NCBI GenBank assembly: GCA_016219875.1
Contig: JACRJZ010000120.1
Location: 1 to 50,460 of the forward strand
DNA: 50,460 nucleotides
Reading direction: 5' to 3'
Source: Verrucomicrobiota bacterium
Lineage (GTDB): Bacteria; Verrucomicrobiota; Verrucomicrobiia; Limisphaerales; JACRJZ01
Below, in pieces: positions 10,401 through 18,516 of this stretch. Below the pieces are notes generated by a model that saw only the letters and a list, made by a program, of their open reading frames with translations, was not told the origin of the DNA and did no database searches. Both the position numbers and the translations under genes were made by a program. Position 1 is the stretch's first letter; each line of letters begins with the position of its first letter.

Positions 10401-13400
10401 ACCACTTGGGTGACGTAGTTGCTGTTGCCGCAGGCGTCCATCAGACCCCAGGTGCGGGTGATCGTGTAGTTGTAGGAGCCGATATTGGTCGAGTACTGGT
10501 CCTTGGTGCTGACTTCACTGAGCAACGCCTTCACCGGGTTGGGATCGCACTCATCCACGACCGTGACGCCCGAAGCCGGTTGGACGGCGTCGCACTGGCT
10601 CGTGACGTTGCCGCCACCCTGCAGCGTGGGCGGCGTGGTATCCACGACGGTGATGGTCTGGGTGACCGGTGCCGAGATGTTGCCGCTCACGTCCACGCCG
10701 ACCCAAGTTTTTGTCACCGCCCGGTTGCCCGCGCAGGCGCCCGGGGTCGTGGTGTCCCAGTCGAGAAGCACGCAAGCCTGGCTCGGGGTGCAATTGTCGG
10801 TGACGGTCGGAGGAGTGAAGACCAGCGGCTGACCGCAGGAAACCGTCACCGGCCCGCCCTGATTGGCCAAGGTCGGGGCAGTGGTATCGCGCACGGTGAT
10901 GACTTGGCTGCTGGAGCCCGTGTTGCCGCAGTCGTCCGTGGCCGACCAAGTGCGAGTGACGGTGTAGTTGTAGTGGGCCGGACTGGTGGGGGATGGATCC
11001 TGAGTGCTCGTTTGCGTGAACAGGATCGATTCAATCGGGGTCTGCCAGCAAACATCGACCGCCGCGACGTTCTCCGGCACGCCTGGAAGAGTCGCGTCGC
11101 AGGAGATGGTGATGTTGGCGGGCACGCCGACAAACGTGGGCGGCATCGTGTCCCGGACGATGACCAACTGGGACTTGGAGCGCCGGTTGTTCTGTTCGTC
11201 GGTCGCGGTCCAGGTGCGAATGAGAATCTCCTTTTGCTTGGTGACGGTGCAGTTGTTCCCGGTGGGCCCTTCGAAGTTGTAGCCCGTGGAGACACCGTTG
11301 GTGCCGACGATCAGGGCGTCCGCGTGACCGCTGAACAACTCCCAGGTGGCCACGTAGTTGCCCGCCAGCAATTGCAGGCCGCCGACATTGTTGCTCGCGC
11401 TGACAAGCTTGGTATTGGGGTAAGCCGCGAGATAGGCCGCCAGCGGCTGCACGCCGGCATTGCCGCTGCCAGCCGAACCTTGCGAGGCGACTTCCGGGTG
11501 CCGGGCCGAGTACCAGCCGCCGGAGAAGGCCGACCATTGCTGCCAGACACCGTTCAGGACCGCGCCCTGCAAGGGCAGGCTCGAATTGGCGCCGTTCTGG
11601 AATTTTGGCTCAAAGACCAGGGAATCCAGCACCGTGTCCACGCCGTTGGTGACCGTGAGAATGATGTAGATGTCGTTGGAATGGGAACCGCTCACCCGCA
11701 AGGCCCGATAGTTCAACTCGGTCAACGAACTCAACAGCGCGCCGTCGAAGTTCGTGGTATCCATTTGCGCCACGGCGTAACCCTGCTCGGTGGAGAAGAA
11801 GGCGGTGCCGGCCGGGGCCGGGATGGAGGAGCCGGTCGGCCAGTCCACCAAGGCGGCGATGGCGTTGGTGTAGGTATTCAACTTCCAGCCTTGGGGCACG
11901 GCTTCCGTGACGGTCACCATGGGGGAATCGGCACTGGTCACGACAATATTCGTGCTGGCGGTGCAATCATCCGTGACGGTGGGCGTCGGCAGATTGTAGG
12001 TGTTGGTGCATTCCACCATCACATCGTTCACGGCCGCGAAGGCCGGCGGCGTGATGTCCAAGACATTAATCAGGTTCGAGCAGGTGGCAAAGCAGCCGCC
12101 GCTGCTGATGGTGGAGATCAAGAGGAACGGACCACAGCCGCTGCCCGGCTTGACGGTCACGCTTTGGGATGTCCGGCTGCCGATGATCTCGGCGTTCCCG
12201 GTCGCCGTCCACGTGTAGGTGCTCATGCCGGCTGCGGCCGTATAGGTGACGTTCAGGTTTTGACTGACGGGCGAGGGTCCAGTGATCGTGCAAGCCGGCG
12301 CTTCGGAAATCGTGAGGGTGCCAGGCTGGAAAGTCAGCGCGTCATAGTACGGCTGGTTGGCCGGGGCGATGTTCAAGGCCAGCGTGCCCTGGGTGATTGG
12401 ATAGGTGCCAGTGTTTTCGCTGTGCGCCGGAATGGTCGGCGCGCCGGTGATGGAGTCGCCCGGCATCAGCGTGCCGCTGACAATGCTGTAAGTGGGCGTG
12501 GGATCGGCCTGCGGCGGCTGCGTGTAGCACTTGCCCTTGTCGTCCGCCTTTACGACGACATGGTGTTTGATGATGTCCGCAGTGGTCGTGATAGGCGGCA
12601 AGTTGAAGCTGTAGTTGCCCACACCGGGGCCGGTGAAGCTGAACGCGCTCACCGTCACCGTCTTGCCCGTGCCGAGGTTGGCGTTGTCGAAATTGGCCGT
12701 GTAGGTGCTCCCCGTGATGTCGCCTGGATAAACTCCCGGGGTATTCAAAGTCACTTGGGCGGTGGTGTTGCCGTCGTATTCCTTGTTGATGCCCGTGGCG
12801 GTCACGGTGATGGGTTTCGCCGTGATGTCCGACACCCCGGTCGCGGTCGTGCTGGCCAAGGTGTAGTTGCCCGCATCCGCCCCGCCCGTGATGGCGACTC
12901 CGGGGTCGGACACGGGTTTGTTCACGCCCACGTTCTTGTTGTTGAAGGTGGCGGGGCCGGCCGCGGCGTACGTCACGTCGTCTCCCGGGATGCGGTCATC
13001 CGCAAGGGTCGGAGTGGCCGCCGTGGTTCCGTCATAGACTTTGGTCGCACTGCCCGCCACGACGCTCACCGTCAGGGGCCGTGGGGTAATGAGGCTCGTC
13101 GTGTTGTAGGTCGTGACCCAGAGCTGGTAGTTGTTCACGGAACTGCCAAAGATCTGGAAGCCGCTGATCGCGACAGCCGTTTGGCCCGCATTCTCATTCG
13201 GGAAGGTGGCGGTGCCACTGGTGCCCAAATTAACATCGTCGCCTGGAATCACACCGCTGGGGTGAGGCGATGTGGTCGTGTCGTTGCGCGGCGCAAAAGA
13301 CCGTCCCGTGATGTCAATCAGAGCGCTCCCGTCATACACCTTGGAGGCTGCAACCGTGGCCTCTGGGAGGAGGTTCCGCTTGCTGATCGTGCCGTCGGTC

Positions 13401-15547
13401 AGCGGGCCAGGCATGGTGCTGACGATGTAGTTGCCCGCCCCGGATCCGCTAAGCGGAACGGCCGTAATATTCACGGTCTTCCCTGTGCCAGCAGATGGAC
13501 TCGTAAACGCCGCGGTGATGGTGCCGACGGTGACCGTCTCCCCGGACACGACCTGACCGCTGTTGATGGTGACCGTTGGGCTGGCCGCTGAGCTGCCATT
13601 GTAAACTCTGGTGTAGCCTGGCGCGGCGGTCACCACGAGGGCCTTCCTCAGGATACTGCCCGTCATGGTCGTGGGTTCGGAGGGTTGGGTGAAGGAGTAG
13701 TTCCCCGATTGGGCGCCGCTCAGGGTCAACTCCCTGGTAGTGGAGGTTCGATAGAAGGCCAGTCGGTAGCCGGTGCCTTGGTCCTTCACAAACCCATTGC
13801 CAGCCGAATTCATGAACCACACGGAGTGCTCTGCGCGGAAATAGATGTCGTCGTTGCCGACCCTCTCAGTCGGAATCGCAAAAAGGTAGGCGTAGTTGAT
13901 GTTGTCCTTGAGGAACCGCAGGTCGAAGCTTCTCAAGGCGCGAGCATAGACGGCAATCTCGTCGAGTTGTCCGAGGAACATCTTGCCGCCAGCCCCGATG
14001 TCGCTGCCGATCCGGACGACGGTGGGGACGACCGCGGTGGCGAATGCAGCGGTGCCGGCCGCGGCCTGGTCTTTGTAGTAAGTGATCACGCCAGCCTGTC
14101 GCACGATCGCGAACTGATGCCACGCGCCGTCATTGAAACCGGCAACGGTGGATTCGGCCAAGGCACCGAATTGGAGCTTGCCGTTGGCGTTTAGGTAGAG
14201 GGCGGTGGCGGCGGTGCCAAAGCTGATCACCGTCCGTTGCTGGTCGGCGGCCGTCGATTTGAGCCAGCCGACCACGGTGAAGTCAGCGGTCCCGAAGTTC
14301 ATGCCATTGACGTTCACGGCCACGTTCACCGTGCTGAGGAACTTTGTACCGTCCAAGTTGAAAGCTTGGCTCGATCCAGGGGCGCCGCCCGCGCCGGGGG
14401 GCACGTAGGCCGTCGCACCCGTCCAGCCCAGGTGGTTTCCATCCTGAGAGTCGTTAGCATTGTTCTCGCCTCTCCAATAGCTCACGGCGAAAGGTTGCGT
14501 CAGAACGTTCGATCCGCCGTCGTAGGCCTTGTCCGCCACCGCGGGGCTGGCCAGCGCAATGTTCACCGATTTCTTGTTGATGACGCCCACGCTCGGCACC
14601 CACGGTCCCGGTGCCGCCACGGTAGTGATGACGTAGTTCGTCACTTGGGTTCCCGTCGGAGCGTTAAGGACGAAGTTCACTGGCTTGCTGCTGCCCGCAC
14701 TCGCATTGTTGTAGGTCGGATTGGCTGTGAGGTTGAAGGCGACGTTGAAGTGGGTGGCCGTTTCGCCCGGCGCCCGGTTGTTCACCGTGAGCGTGAGGGT
14801 GTTTGTCTGCAGGAGAAGGTTGTTGCCATCGTAGGTCTTCGTGAGCGCAGCGCCCCCGGCAGCCAGTGTGACTTCGCGCAGGAGGATGTTGACGGTCGTG
14901 GGTACGGTCGTCACGCCGCCGTAGGTGTAATTGGCGGCCTGCGCGCCGGAAATCGCCGAGAGAGTCACCGTTACCGCTTTGCCATCGCCCCGACCTGGTC
15001 CGAGATCCAACGTGGCGGCGCTGTAGTTTGCCAGCGCGTCATCGCCTGCGAGGACGCCCCCTTCGTGCAGTTGGACAGCGACATTGACCGTGGCGTCGTA
15101 CTGCCGGTCGATGCCGGTGGCGGTCACGGTCATGGTGAGCTGATTCACTACGTGCGAAATCGGCCCGCCGGTGCTGTCGGAATAAATCGGGGTGCTGCGG
15201 GTATCATGGTACACGGCCGTGACCGAGCGGGTGCCGGCGGGCATTTCCTGGCGCGTCGGCGTGTACGACGCTTGGCCAAGCCCGGTCAAGGCCACGGGAG
15301 CGCCAACATTGGCGCCATCGACCTTGAACTGGACGGTGCCCACGGGCAGGCCGCCGCCGCCGGTGACGGTAGCGGTGAAGGTCACGACATCACCGTAGGT
15401 CGTAATGTTGTCGGCATCGGATGAGGCCAGGGTCGTGGTGCTGGGAATAGCCGCCCCCACCTGCGCGACGCTGGCGAGGGTCCAGACCGCCATGAGTAGC
15501 GGGGCAGCACGCCGGATGATTTGGAACCAGGGGTTTGTTGTGTTCAT
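4415..15547 (-). CDS. Giant secreted multidomain protein (Ig-like, YDG, LamG, HYR, dockerin-like)
   Basis: 3710 aa from the ATG at 15547, chosen because GGAGG lies five bases upstream and MNTTNPWFQIIRRAAPLL starts a signal peptide; an in-frame ATG at 15619 would add 24 hydrophilic residues. Order of domains: a Big_3-like Ig domain (~35-130); a series of YDG repeats (K.YDGN/S...), interrupted by a LamG/concanavalin-like domain (~350-560); a ~215-residue module (~1205-1425) repeated at ~1930-2145; many HYR and Ig-like repeats (CP.....DNC....CTFTVTV); a second LamG domain (~2670-2860); more HYR repeats; and a C-terminal dockerin-like domain with two calcium-loop motifs (DYNNDNRVQNDDY and DVNGDGQVAFYDY). 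No enzyme domain is recognised. Probably exported and bound to the surface or matrix, acting in adhesion or polysaccharide binding (inference). First of three consecutive secreted-protein genes. Confidence 0.92.
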   Translation of the reverse strand: MNTTNPWFQIIRRAAPLLMAVWTLASVAQVGAAIPSTTTLASSDADNITTYGDVVTFTATVTGGGGLPVGTVQFKVDGANVGAPVALTGLGQASYTPTRQEMPAGTRSVTAVYHDTRSTPIYSDSTGGPISHVVNQLTMTVTATGIDRQYDATVNVAVQLHEGGVLAGDDALANYSAATLDLGPGRGDGKAVTVTLSAISGAQAANYTYGGVTTVPTTVNILLREVTLAAGGAALTKTYDGNNLLLQTNTLTLTVNNRAPGETATHFNVAFNLTANPTYNNASAGSSKPVNFVLNAPTGTQVTNYVITTVAAPGPWVPSVGVINKKSVNIALASPAVADKAYDGGSNVLTQPFAVSYWRGENNANDSQDGNHLGWTGATAYVPPGAGGAPGSSQAFNLDGTKFLSTVNVAVNVNGMNFGTADFTVVGWLKSTAADQQRTVISFGTAATALYLNANGKLQFGALAESTVAGFNDGAWHQFAIVRQAGVITYYKDQAAAGTAAFATAVVPTVVRIGSDIGAGGKMFLGQLDEIAVYARALRSFDLRFLKDNINYAYLFAIPTERVGNDDIYFRAEHSVWFMNSAGNGFVKDQGTGYRLAFYRTSTTRELTLSGAQSGNYSFTQPSEPTTMTGSILRKALVVTAAPGYTRVYNGSSAASPTVTINSGQVVSGETVTVGTITAAFTSPSAGTGKTVNITAVPLSGSGAGNYIVSTMPGPLTDGTISKRNLLPEATVAASKVYDGSALIDITGRSFAPRNDTTTSPHPSGVIPGDDVNLGTSGTATFPNENAGQTAVAISGFQIFGSSVNNYQLWVTTYNTTSLITPRPLTVSVVAGSATKVYDGTTAATPTLADDRIPGDDVTYAAAGPATFNNKNVGVNKPVSDPGVAITGGADAGNYTLASTTATGVSDITAKPITVTATGINKEYDGNTTAQVTLNTPGVYPGDITGSTYTANFDNANLGTGKTVTVSAFSFTGPGVGNYSFNLPPITTTADIIKHHVVVKADDKGKCYTQPPQADPTPTYSIVSGTLMPGDSITGAPTIPAHSENTGTYPITQGTLALNIAPANQPYYDALTFQPGTLTISEAPACTITGPSPVSQNLNVTYTAAAGMSTYTWTATGNAEIIGSRTSQSVTVKPGSGCGPFLLISTISSGGCFATCSNLINVLDITPPAFAAVNDVMVECTNTYNLPTPTVTDDCTASTNIVVTSADSPMVTVTEAVPQGWKLNTYTNAIAALVDWPTGSSIPAPAGTAFFSTEQGYAVAQMDTTNFDGALLSSLTELNYRALRVSGSHSNDIYIILTVTNGVDTVLDSLVFEPKFQNGANSSLPLQGAVLNGVWQQWSAFSGGWYSARHPEVASQGSAGSGNAGVQPLAAYLAAYPNTKLVSASNNVGGLQLLAGNYVATWELFSGHADALIVGTNGVSTGYNFEGPTGNNCTVTKQKEILIRTWTATDEQNNRRSKSQLVIVRDTMPPTFVGVPANITISCDATLPGVPENVAAVDVCWQTPIESILFTQTSTQDPSPTSPAHYNYTVTRTWSATDDCGNTGSSSQVITVRDTTAPTLANQGGPVTVSCGQPLVFTPPTVTDNCTPSQACVLLDWDTTTPGACAGNRAVTKTWVGVDVSGNISAPVTQTITVVDTTPPTLQGGGNVTSQCDAVQPASGVTVVDECDPNPVKALLSEVSTKDQYSTNIGSYNYTITRTWGLMDACGNSNYVTQVVTVLDTTPPTLSGQGGPRTTNCPVTPSSLVFDPPTVLSDNCTPTALLTLTNWDLVQSGQSPGQYTVTRFWQTRDVVGNTSAPVSQTYTVSDTTPPNFPQPADITTACGLTGTTVNYDQLTGTDSCDQTTPIFICTPPSGSTFSAPSTVVTCVARDLAGNESAARSFTVWLVDRTGPLISVADTNVACTDATTTNITGAASAVDVCGGQASVPTNLMGTFIEISPANMDGWSFLVSSNSDAGLVSGPNVTPLPGGSAELRVTNNGFASIQSGNWHGQYLSNLTEIRYYAYREARLGDEAVSLILFVDTDGNDVFDDILYFEPRYQLNGYNGTPIQNGGSIANGTWQEWSALKGAWWSQFHPTEASPGPGAKSLANYLIAHPSARIVNPASGQGGVRLQAGDITGNWVDFTGNVDAFMITLKSPAISATAYDFESVPGLCGDANDFVKSRLLRTWVSWDSAVPSNVSTHSQIILVRDEIAPTVVNSPDRSFALEGCSTAAIGSPHQPYSAAGGTMTLAQLQAAVPGSDASDSCGGVSILYQDSASGSCPVTVIRHLWALDDCGNSTAMSDVTFTINDTTAPDVRLAQAVITAEGCSTASVPSPHPAYSPSSTRIDNLDYVNAWIINNTPGCPLDTNVTGVWYSDTLGAPVCPNVVEITRTFVVRDPCGNSTPLTQTINIIDTTAPVASIITTTNYVACGVAELGTPNKSLLPYQAAPTQISVATFRAEGGQVSDACGDAGISVYYQDSAQGTCPVVVTRTYTIWDSCFNTIFFSQTINLQETVPPTVSTGSLSSMFYVSVTEAEAACFAATTASDNCTAPTNLTKRAISAQVGQTCDWIIKVVAKDACNNETPVELAATYSVKIDNAAPSVVCPAAITTNVPAGQCSVAVDPGIATATDNCDSAPTVVRIRSDGLAITAPYPVGTTTITNIATDDWTNSAVCLQSVIVHDVEPPTFVKVSDSAVSWWKADGNPNDSRDGNSATWTGTAAYAAGQFGQAFSLDGTSQSLSAGASGMAFSTGDFSVTGWLKTSDTNQQRTVFSFDSTGPALFVNAVSGKLQFGALAESTAGGFSDGAWHHFAVVRAAGVLGYYKDGVAVGSAALGTAISPAAFLIGTDGTTARLFKGQLDEIMVFNSALTQDQVKRLRDNDGCPPDITVSSDPDKCGTIVTFAAPIGIDTCPGASTAQIAGLTNGALFPVGTTVNTFRVTDASGNSADCSFSVTVLDTTPPWFTNCTQNIAVDTDANDTTCGKVVTYTVPGGTDNCPGAVTVLKSGLASGSRFPVGINTVVYEVTDAVGLTAQCTFTVTVTDRTAPLISGCPANIAASTGPGRANCTAIVTWTPPTATDNCTAPQNISRTSIWNPGDAFPVGNTLVVYVFRDAAGNPATCTFTVTVTDTTPPVFTGCPTNMVVSANASGCTAVVSWTPPTPSDNCSLTGFTASHNPGTSFNLGTTTVTYAATDSVGLTTVCTFTVTVVDNVPPSMSGCPTDIIVMTGEGTNACDTIVTWTEPTAADTCTQVTLARTAAPGDRFHVGTNLVTYTATDANNNATNCTFKVIVLDSTPPTFTVFPSNVTVAAESQVPPVEPVGNLAATDNCGTPVITYLGATTNTSPCYTLIDRTYQATDQAGNFTQQTQTITIQGPTQDTQAPTVVAGTINACYATQEAAEEAAKAATIASDNCTPAANLVKIVTSTLVGCTRTISVTARDMAGNVTPLASAAVYTTTDANAPVIGTITAQQGTVNVMNGICGTQSVVVGDVTITVQASDDCGLTGGAPSVTLTNLTGTNTAVLVNESPTGTFNYRWTVTAATTRGTWTATVLAADSCHSTARTFTLCVDNSEVTGLVQLQGFTGTGTSVNHSRLVTFVATTNHPTFGTNVLATWTVTLTNVSGDTFSYSLVGIPATANALSAKTAWNLRSKVALPLNANGQAANVNFTTTKQLRGGDYNNDNRVQNDDYVIMGTNWLTTNPVADVNGDGQVAFYDYFVLYLNWFTDGDPQ

Positions 15548-15996
15548 GCGATCCTCCGTTCGGTCGGTCACGATGGATGTTTTTCTATTGTTCTCTGAGG
15601 TTGAGGGCGGGGTCTTCATGGTATGCCTTCGTTTACTAAATCGGTGCGGTTGCTTCTGCGGTGTATTGAGCGTTGCCTAGTGGGTTGGAGACGTGGCGGC
15701 GGAAAACATTCCCGGGAAAAAGCAAAATGGAACTCTGCTCCGTCAGGCGCGAGGAACCACTCCTTAAACCCAGTACAGAGACACGAGCCTCCGCGCCCCC
15801 CAACCCGGCGGGCGGTGCTTGTTCCCAGCATCCGCAAATGTTCCCACTGGTCTTCAATCTGAGTCAGTTCTGTTCTAAAGGTTCCGAGATTCCTGCTGTT
15901 ATCGACACGGCGCGCCAAGACTTGAGCCGGCGCACGGTGGCCGCCGCTGGCGCCACCTGGACCGCGCGGCGGAACCCAAACCGGGCGGCATTGGGA
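15548..15996. other. Intergenic region with no convincing gene
   Basis: About 450 bp between the start of the giant gene and the stop of the small ribbon-helix-helix candidate, both on the minus strand. Short frames occur on both strands but lack recognisable protein sequence or good start sites. It presumably holds the promoter of the secreted-protein unit, but I cannot point to clear -35/-10 boxes. Confidence 0.4.
15553..15557 (-). promoter_or_regulatory. Shine-Dalgarno that decides the start of the giant secreted protein
   Basis: GGAGG on the minus strand, five bases ahead of the ATG at 15547. It favours this start over the in-frame ATG at 15619, which has only a weak GAAGG upstream. Confidence 0.7.
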
Positions 15997-16260
15997 TCAC
16001 TGGTCCTGTTCATGGGATCGCGTCCCGGAAGCGGAACCGGCATGTTCTTGGTTCCATACTTCACGCTCGCTCGGTTTCAAAGCAAAGAACATTTCCAAAG
16101 CCCGCTCCAGGATTCTGATTTCGTTGCGGCCGGTACGTTCGGATTCTTCGGCCAGCTTGACGGCCATCTTCTGCTTGAGCCGGAAGTACTTTCCCACTCG
16201 CGCCGCATCCGCCGCGTCCGCCACAAAGCCCGCTGCATTTTTCCTGGACCGTGTTGACAT
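15997..16260 (-). CDS. Small protein with possible ribbon-helix-helix (CopG/Arc-like) fold
   Basis: About 87 aa from the ATG at 16260; the frame can be extended to a TTG at 16296. Residues ~28-65 read YFRLKQKMAVKLAEESERT followed by GRNEIRILERALEMFFAL. This resembles the strand-helix-helix pattern of CopG/Arc DNA-binding proteins, where a hydrophobic strand precedes a GRNEI turn and an amphipathic helix. The C-terminal ~20 residues are polar. If correct it would be a DNA-binding repressor or antitoxin, but no toxin gene lies beside it. It is transcribed toward the giant secreted protein and separated from it by about 450 bp. The fold assignment is by eye and tentative. Confidence 0.55.
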   Translation of the reverse strand: MSTRSRKNAAGFVADAADAARVGKYFRLKQKMAVKLAEESERTGRNEIRILERALEMFFALKPSEREVWNQEHAGSASGTRSHEQDQ

Positions 16261-16634
16261 CGGCGATAGATTGCAAAAGCTATTAAAAGATTGCAAGACA
16301 TATCTCTTGCCACCCCCAGAATGACCTGTAAGTGTTTGCCCACATCAGGTTATGAAAGCTAGGTTTGCTTGTTTCAGAAGAGAATTGGCGAAGTTTTCTT
16401 GCTGCGCCGGGGTGTGGAGGAGCTTCCCGTGGCCTCGCGTTCCGGCCTCGCGCCGTCCGTTTGGCTCGCCCTTGCCGACGGGAGCGGCGCGGGGCAGAGG
16501 GACGAGTTCCGCGGCGGTGGGTCGAGGCCAGCAGGGGGAGGCGAACGCGGAGAAGGCTGGTTGGGAATTCACCCAAACGACTCCTGCCTTGAGTCGAAAC
16601 CATGCTGCACCATGACACCCAAAGGAGACGCCAA
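16261..16634. other. Intergenic region, nothing recognised
   Basis: About 370 bp between divergently oriented small genes. The region 16400-16580 is very GC-rich, and overlapping frames on both strands are arginine-, alanine- or proline-rich in the way of non-coding GC-rich DNA. No tRNA-like fold or clear terminator was seen. Confidence 0.4.
16621..16627 (+). promoter_or_regulatory. Shine-Dalgarno for the 150-aa unknown protein
   Basis: AAAGGAG seven bases before the ATG at 16635. This marks 16635 rather than the upstream ATG at 16602 as the start. Confidence 0.7.
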
Positions 16635-17087
16635 ATGGAGACATGTTTGAACCAGGTGTTGGGCACGCGGTCCTGCGAGGAATATTTTCTGGCTTGGCGG
16701 GACTGGCTCGCGCACAAGTCAGGCTTCTGGTTTGTGCGTTCCTTGGTGGACAATCAGGTGGCACTGTCCCCTGACCTGATGCGGCTGCTCGGCCAGCCAG
16801 AGCTCATGGACCACGACGATCTGGTGCAACAACACTGCCGAATCGAGGACCAGCCGTGCCTCCAGATGGCCATCGAGAAATCCATGCGTATCATGCAGGC
16901 GCATGAAACGGCCGTCAGCATCCTGTGTCCTAACCATCAACCGGTTACAGTCCGCTGGCGCGAGATCCCTTACCGGTGTCCTGGGGCCACGGATTGTGAC
17001 CACATCTGCTCCGTGGCGGTGGGGTTGGTGTTGGTGGATTCGTTGCAGACGGCTGCGTTGGCAGACGAAGGCCAAACGATGGCGTGA
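16635..17087 (+). CDS. Unknown 150-aa cytoplasmic protein
   Basis: Begins METCLNQVLGTRSCEEYF after a clear AAAGGAG site. No signal peptide or membrane segment. It contains a long acidic helix-like stretch (QPELMDHDDLVQQHCRIED), a cysteine-rich segment (RCPGATDCDHICSV) and a hydrophobic strand (AVGLVLVD) near the end. The order of segments ending in R-W-R-E-I-P and then a hydrophobic strand is loosely like a PAS sensor fold, but I cannot confirm this. It stands alone on the plus strand between a small minus-strand gene and a palindromic repeat. Function not recognised. Confidence 0.7.
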   Translation: METCLNQVLGTRSCEEYFLAWRDWLAHKSGFWFVRSLVDNQVALSPDLMRLLGQPELMDHDDLVQQHCRIEDQPCLQMAIEKSMRIMQAHETAVSILCPNHQPVTVRWREIPYRCPGATDCDHICSVAVGLVLVDSLQTAALADEGQTMA

Positions 17088-17154
17088 GCCGTAACCCGGC
17101 TTTCTCGACTCGGGCGATCAATCAGGACGGAAGAAGAGGCGATTCCAAAACCCC

Positions 17155-17219
17155 GTAGCCGCCGACGTGATGAGGCTCAAACTTCAATGGAAACAGGGCC
17201 TCCTCACGTCGGCTGCTAC
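17155..17219. repeat. Palindromic repeat element, family A, copy 1 (65 bp)
   Basis: Left arm 17155-17178 and right arm 17196-17219 are imperfect inverted copies; the right arm contains CACGTCGGCTGCTAC. The spacer is AAACTTCAATGGAAACA. Flanks extend the symmetry (CAAAACCCC before, GGTTCTGAAAG after). The copy at 47287-47351 is nearly identical, including the spacer. It lies between the unknown 150-aa gene (plus) and the DNRLRE gene (minus), which converge here, so it may also help end transcription. Confidence 0.85.
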
Positions 17220-17344
17220 GGTTCTGAAAGAAACTCAGAAGAATTCGTATTTCGCGGCACCATCCCGGCGGCTGGGGGCAAGAAGCGGGCGAAGGTGGCG
17301 GCGGACAGTTCGATTCTGGAGACGACCTGTTGAACTGACTCCAT

Positions 17345-18244
17345 TTACGGCGTGCGCAACCGGTAGAAGCCCGGAGAGCCGGTGACCGCATTCGTGAAGC
17401 TCAGTGTCGTGTCCGCAGGCTGCGCCGGGAGCGTTGCCAGCGCGGACCAATTGGTCGCGATGACCGAGGTTGTGAACTCGACGGCATAGACCCGTCCCGC
17501 CTGGGCCTCGAAACTGAAACGGAACTGGCCTCCTGCAACCGCCACGTCGCGGATCACCGGGCGGGGCGGCGGCGAGGCGGCGGCGTAACCCACGATCAAC
17601 TTCGGCCTGGTCGCGGGATCACCGCTTTCGCGGCTGGCGAACTTACGGACGGTTTGCGGGTTGACCTCGTCCGCACAGACCAGCAACCAGCCGAAGTTCG
17701 ACGCGGGAGCGGAAAGCCAGTCCTGCACGTCGCTGACCAGTTGCGGCGTGGAGGCGGAAGTGAACGTGCCCGTGCCGCTGGTGGCGATGCTGGCGCTGGC
17801 GGCGAGCGCGGCATCCGCCGTCCCGCTGGCACCGGCTTGCGACCACGGCGCGGCGATGGTGGAACGCCATGTCCAGGTGGCGCCAGACTCCGTCCAGCTT
17901 CGCAACACGCGCCGCAACTCGAAGCCGGACGTGCTTTGACCCGGTGGGATTTTGTTGACCGTCACTTGGACGACGGCGGAAGTCACGATCGCGCCCGCGG
18001 GGATTCGCCCAGTGAGATCGAACAGGAGCAGCGATCGCCGGCGCTGCTGATCGGCGTTATCACCGAGCTTGCCGGCGAAGAGATCCACGCTGTCGCCAAT
18101 GCTTGAAGTGGGCAGGTCCTCTCGAATCGCGGCGTCCGCACTGCACGGGACCGTGACGGTGTCGGCCCACACTGAAAGAGACATGGAGAAGCAGGCAATG
18201 GCGAGGCCTTGGATCGCAGCGGAAGCGGACGCGACTGGTTTCAT
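17345..18244 (-). CDS. Secreted DNRLRE-domain (CBM96-like) protein with FYRLRTP tail
   Basis: 299 aa from the ATG at 18244 (MKPVASASAAIQGLAIACFS), which opens a signal peptide; a TTG at 18280 would lengthen it. The mature part begins TVTVPCSADAAIREDLP, then DNADQQRRRSLLLFDLTG, VVQVTVNKIPPG, ELRRVLRSWTESGATWTWRS, LVSDVQDWLS and KFASRESGDPATRPKLIV. This is the DNRLRE/CBM96-like beta-sandwich pattern, in which the final segment names the damaged-free exoskeletal strand RP.L.V. The last ~80 residues form the tail ending GFYRLRTP, comparable with other secreted proteins in the window. Likely extracellular, possibly polysaccharide-binding (inference). The upstream region reads divergently from the ThuA gene. 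Confidence 0.85.
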   Translation of the reverse strand: MKPVASASAAIQGLAIACFSMSLSVWADTVTVPCSADAAIREDLPTSSIGDSVDLFAGKLGDNADQQRRRSLLLFDLTGRIPAGAIVTSAVVQVTVNKIPPGQSTSGFELRRVLRSWTESGATWTWRSTIAAPWSQAGASGTADAALAASASIATSGTGTFTSASTPQLVSDVQDWLSAPASNFGWLLVCADEVNPQTVRKFASRESGDPATRPKLIVGYAAASPPPRPVIRDVAVAGGQFRFSFEAQAGRVYAVEFTTSVIATNWSALATLPAQPADTTLSFTNAVTGSPGFYRLRTP

Positions 18245-18516
18245 GGGAGGAACAGTTGCGCAGCACCTCCGGGCCGTCAAGCCGTAGGGAGAAACCCTGT
18301 GGCTCGCGCATCCGCCCGCCGCGGTTCGCCGGTTGAATCCCTGCTACGCTCCCAGCGTCGGAACCTTGCACGCACCAAACTTGAACCGCACTCTGCGACA
18401 ATTGAAATCGACTTCCCCGGCCCCAATGCCGGATCGAGATCGACTGACCAAGTCCCGCGCCCGAATCCAGGGCGGCGTGCGCGTTCACCAACACTAACGA
18501 GACCCCCTTCATCAAC

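Noticed and set aside
10049..13591. 1180-aa plus-strand frame
   Set aside because: Also antisense to the giant protein, with the same shadow composition. Repetitive codon use on the real strand keeps stops rare on the opposite one.
15547..15619. Extended N-terminus of the giant protein from the ATG at 15619
   Set aside because: GGAGG sits at the right distance from the ATG at 15547, and the signal peptide starts there; the extension is hydrophilic.
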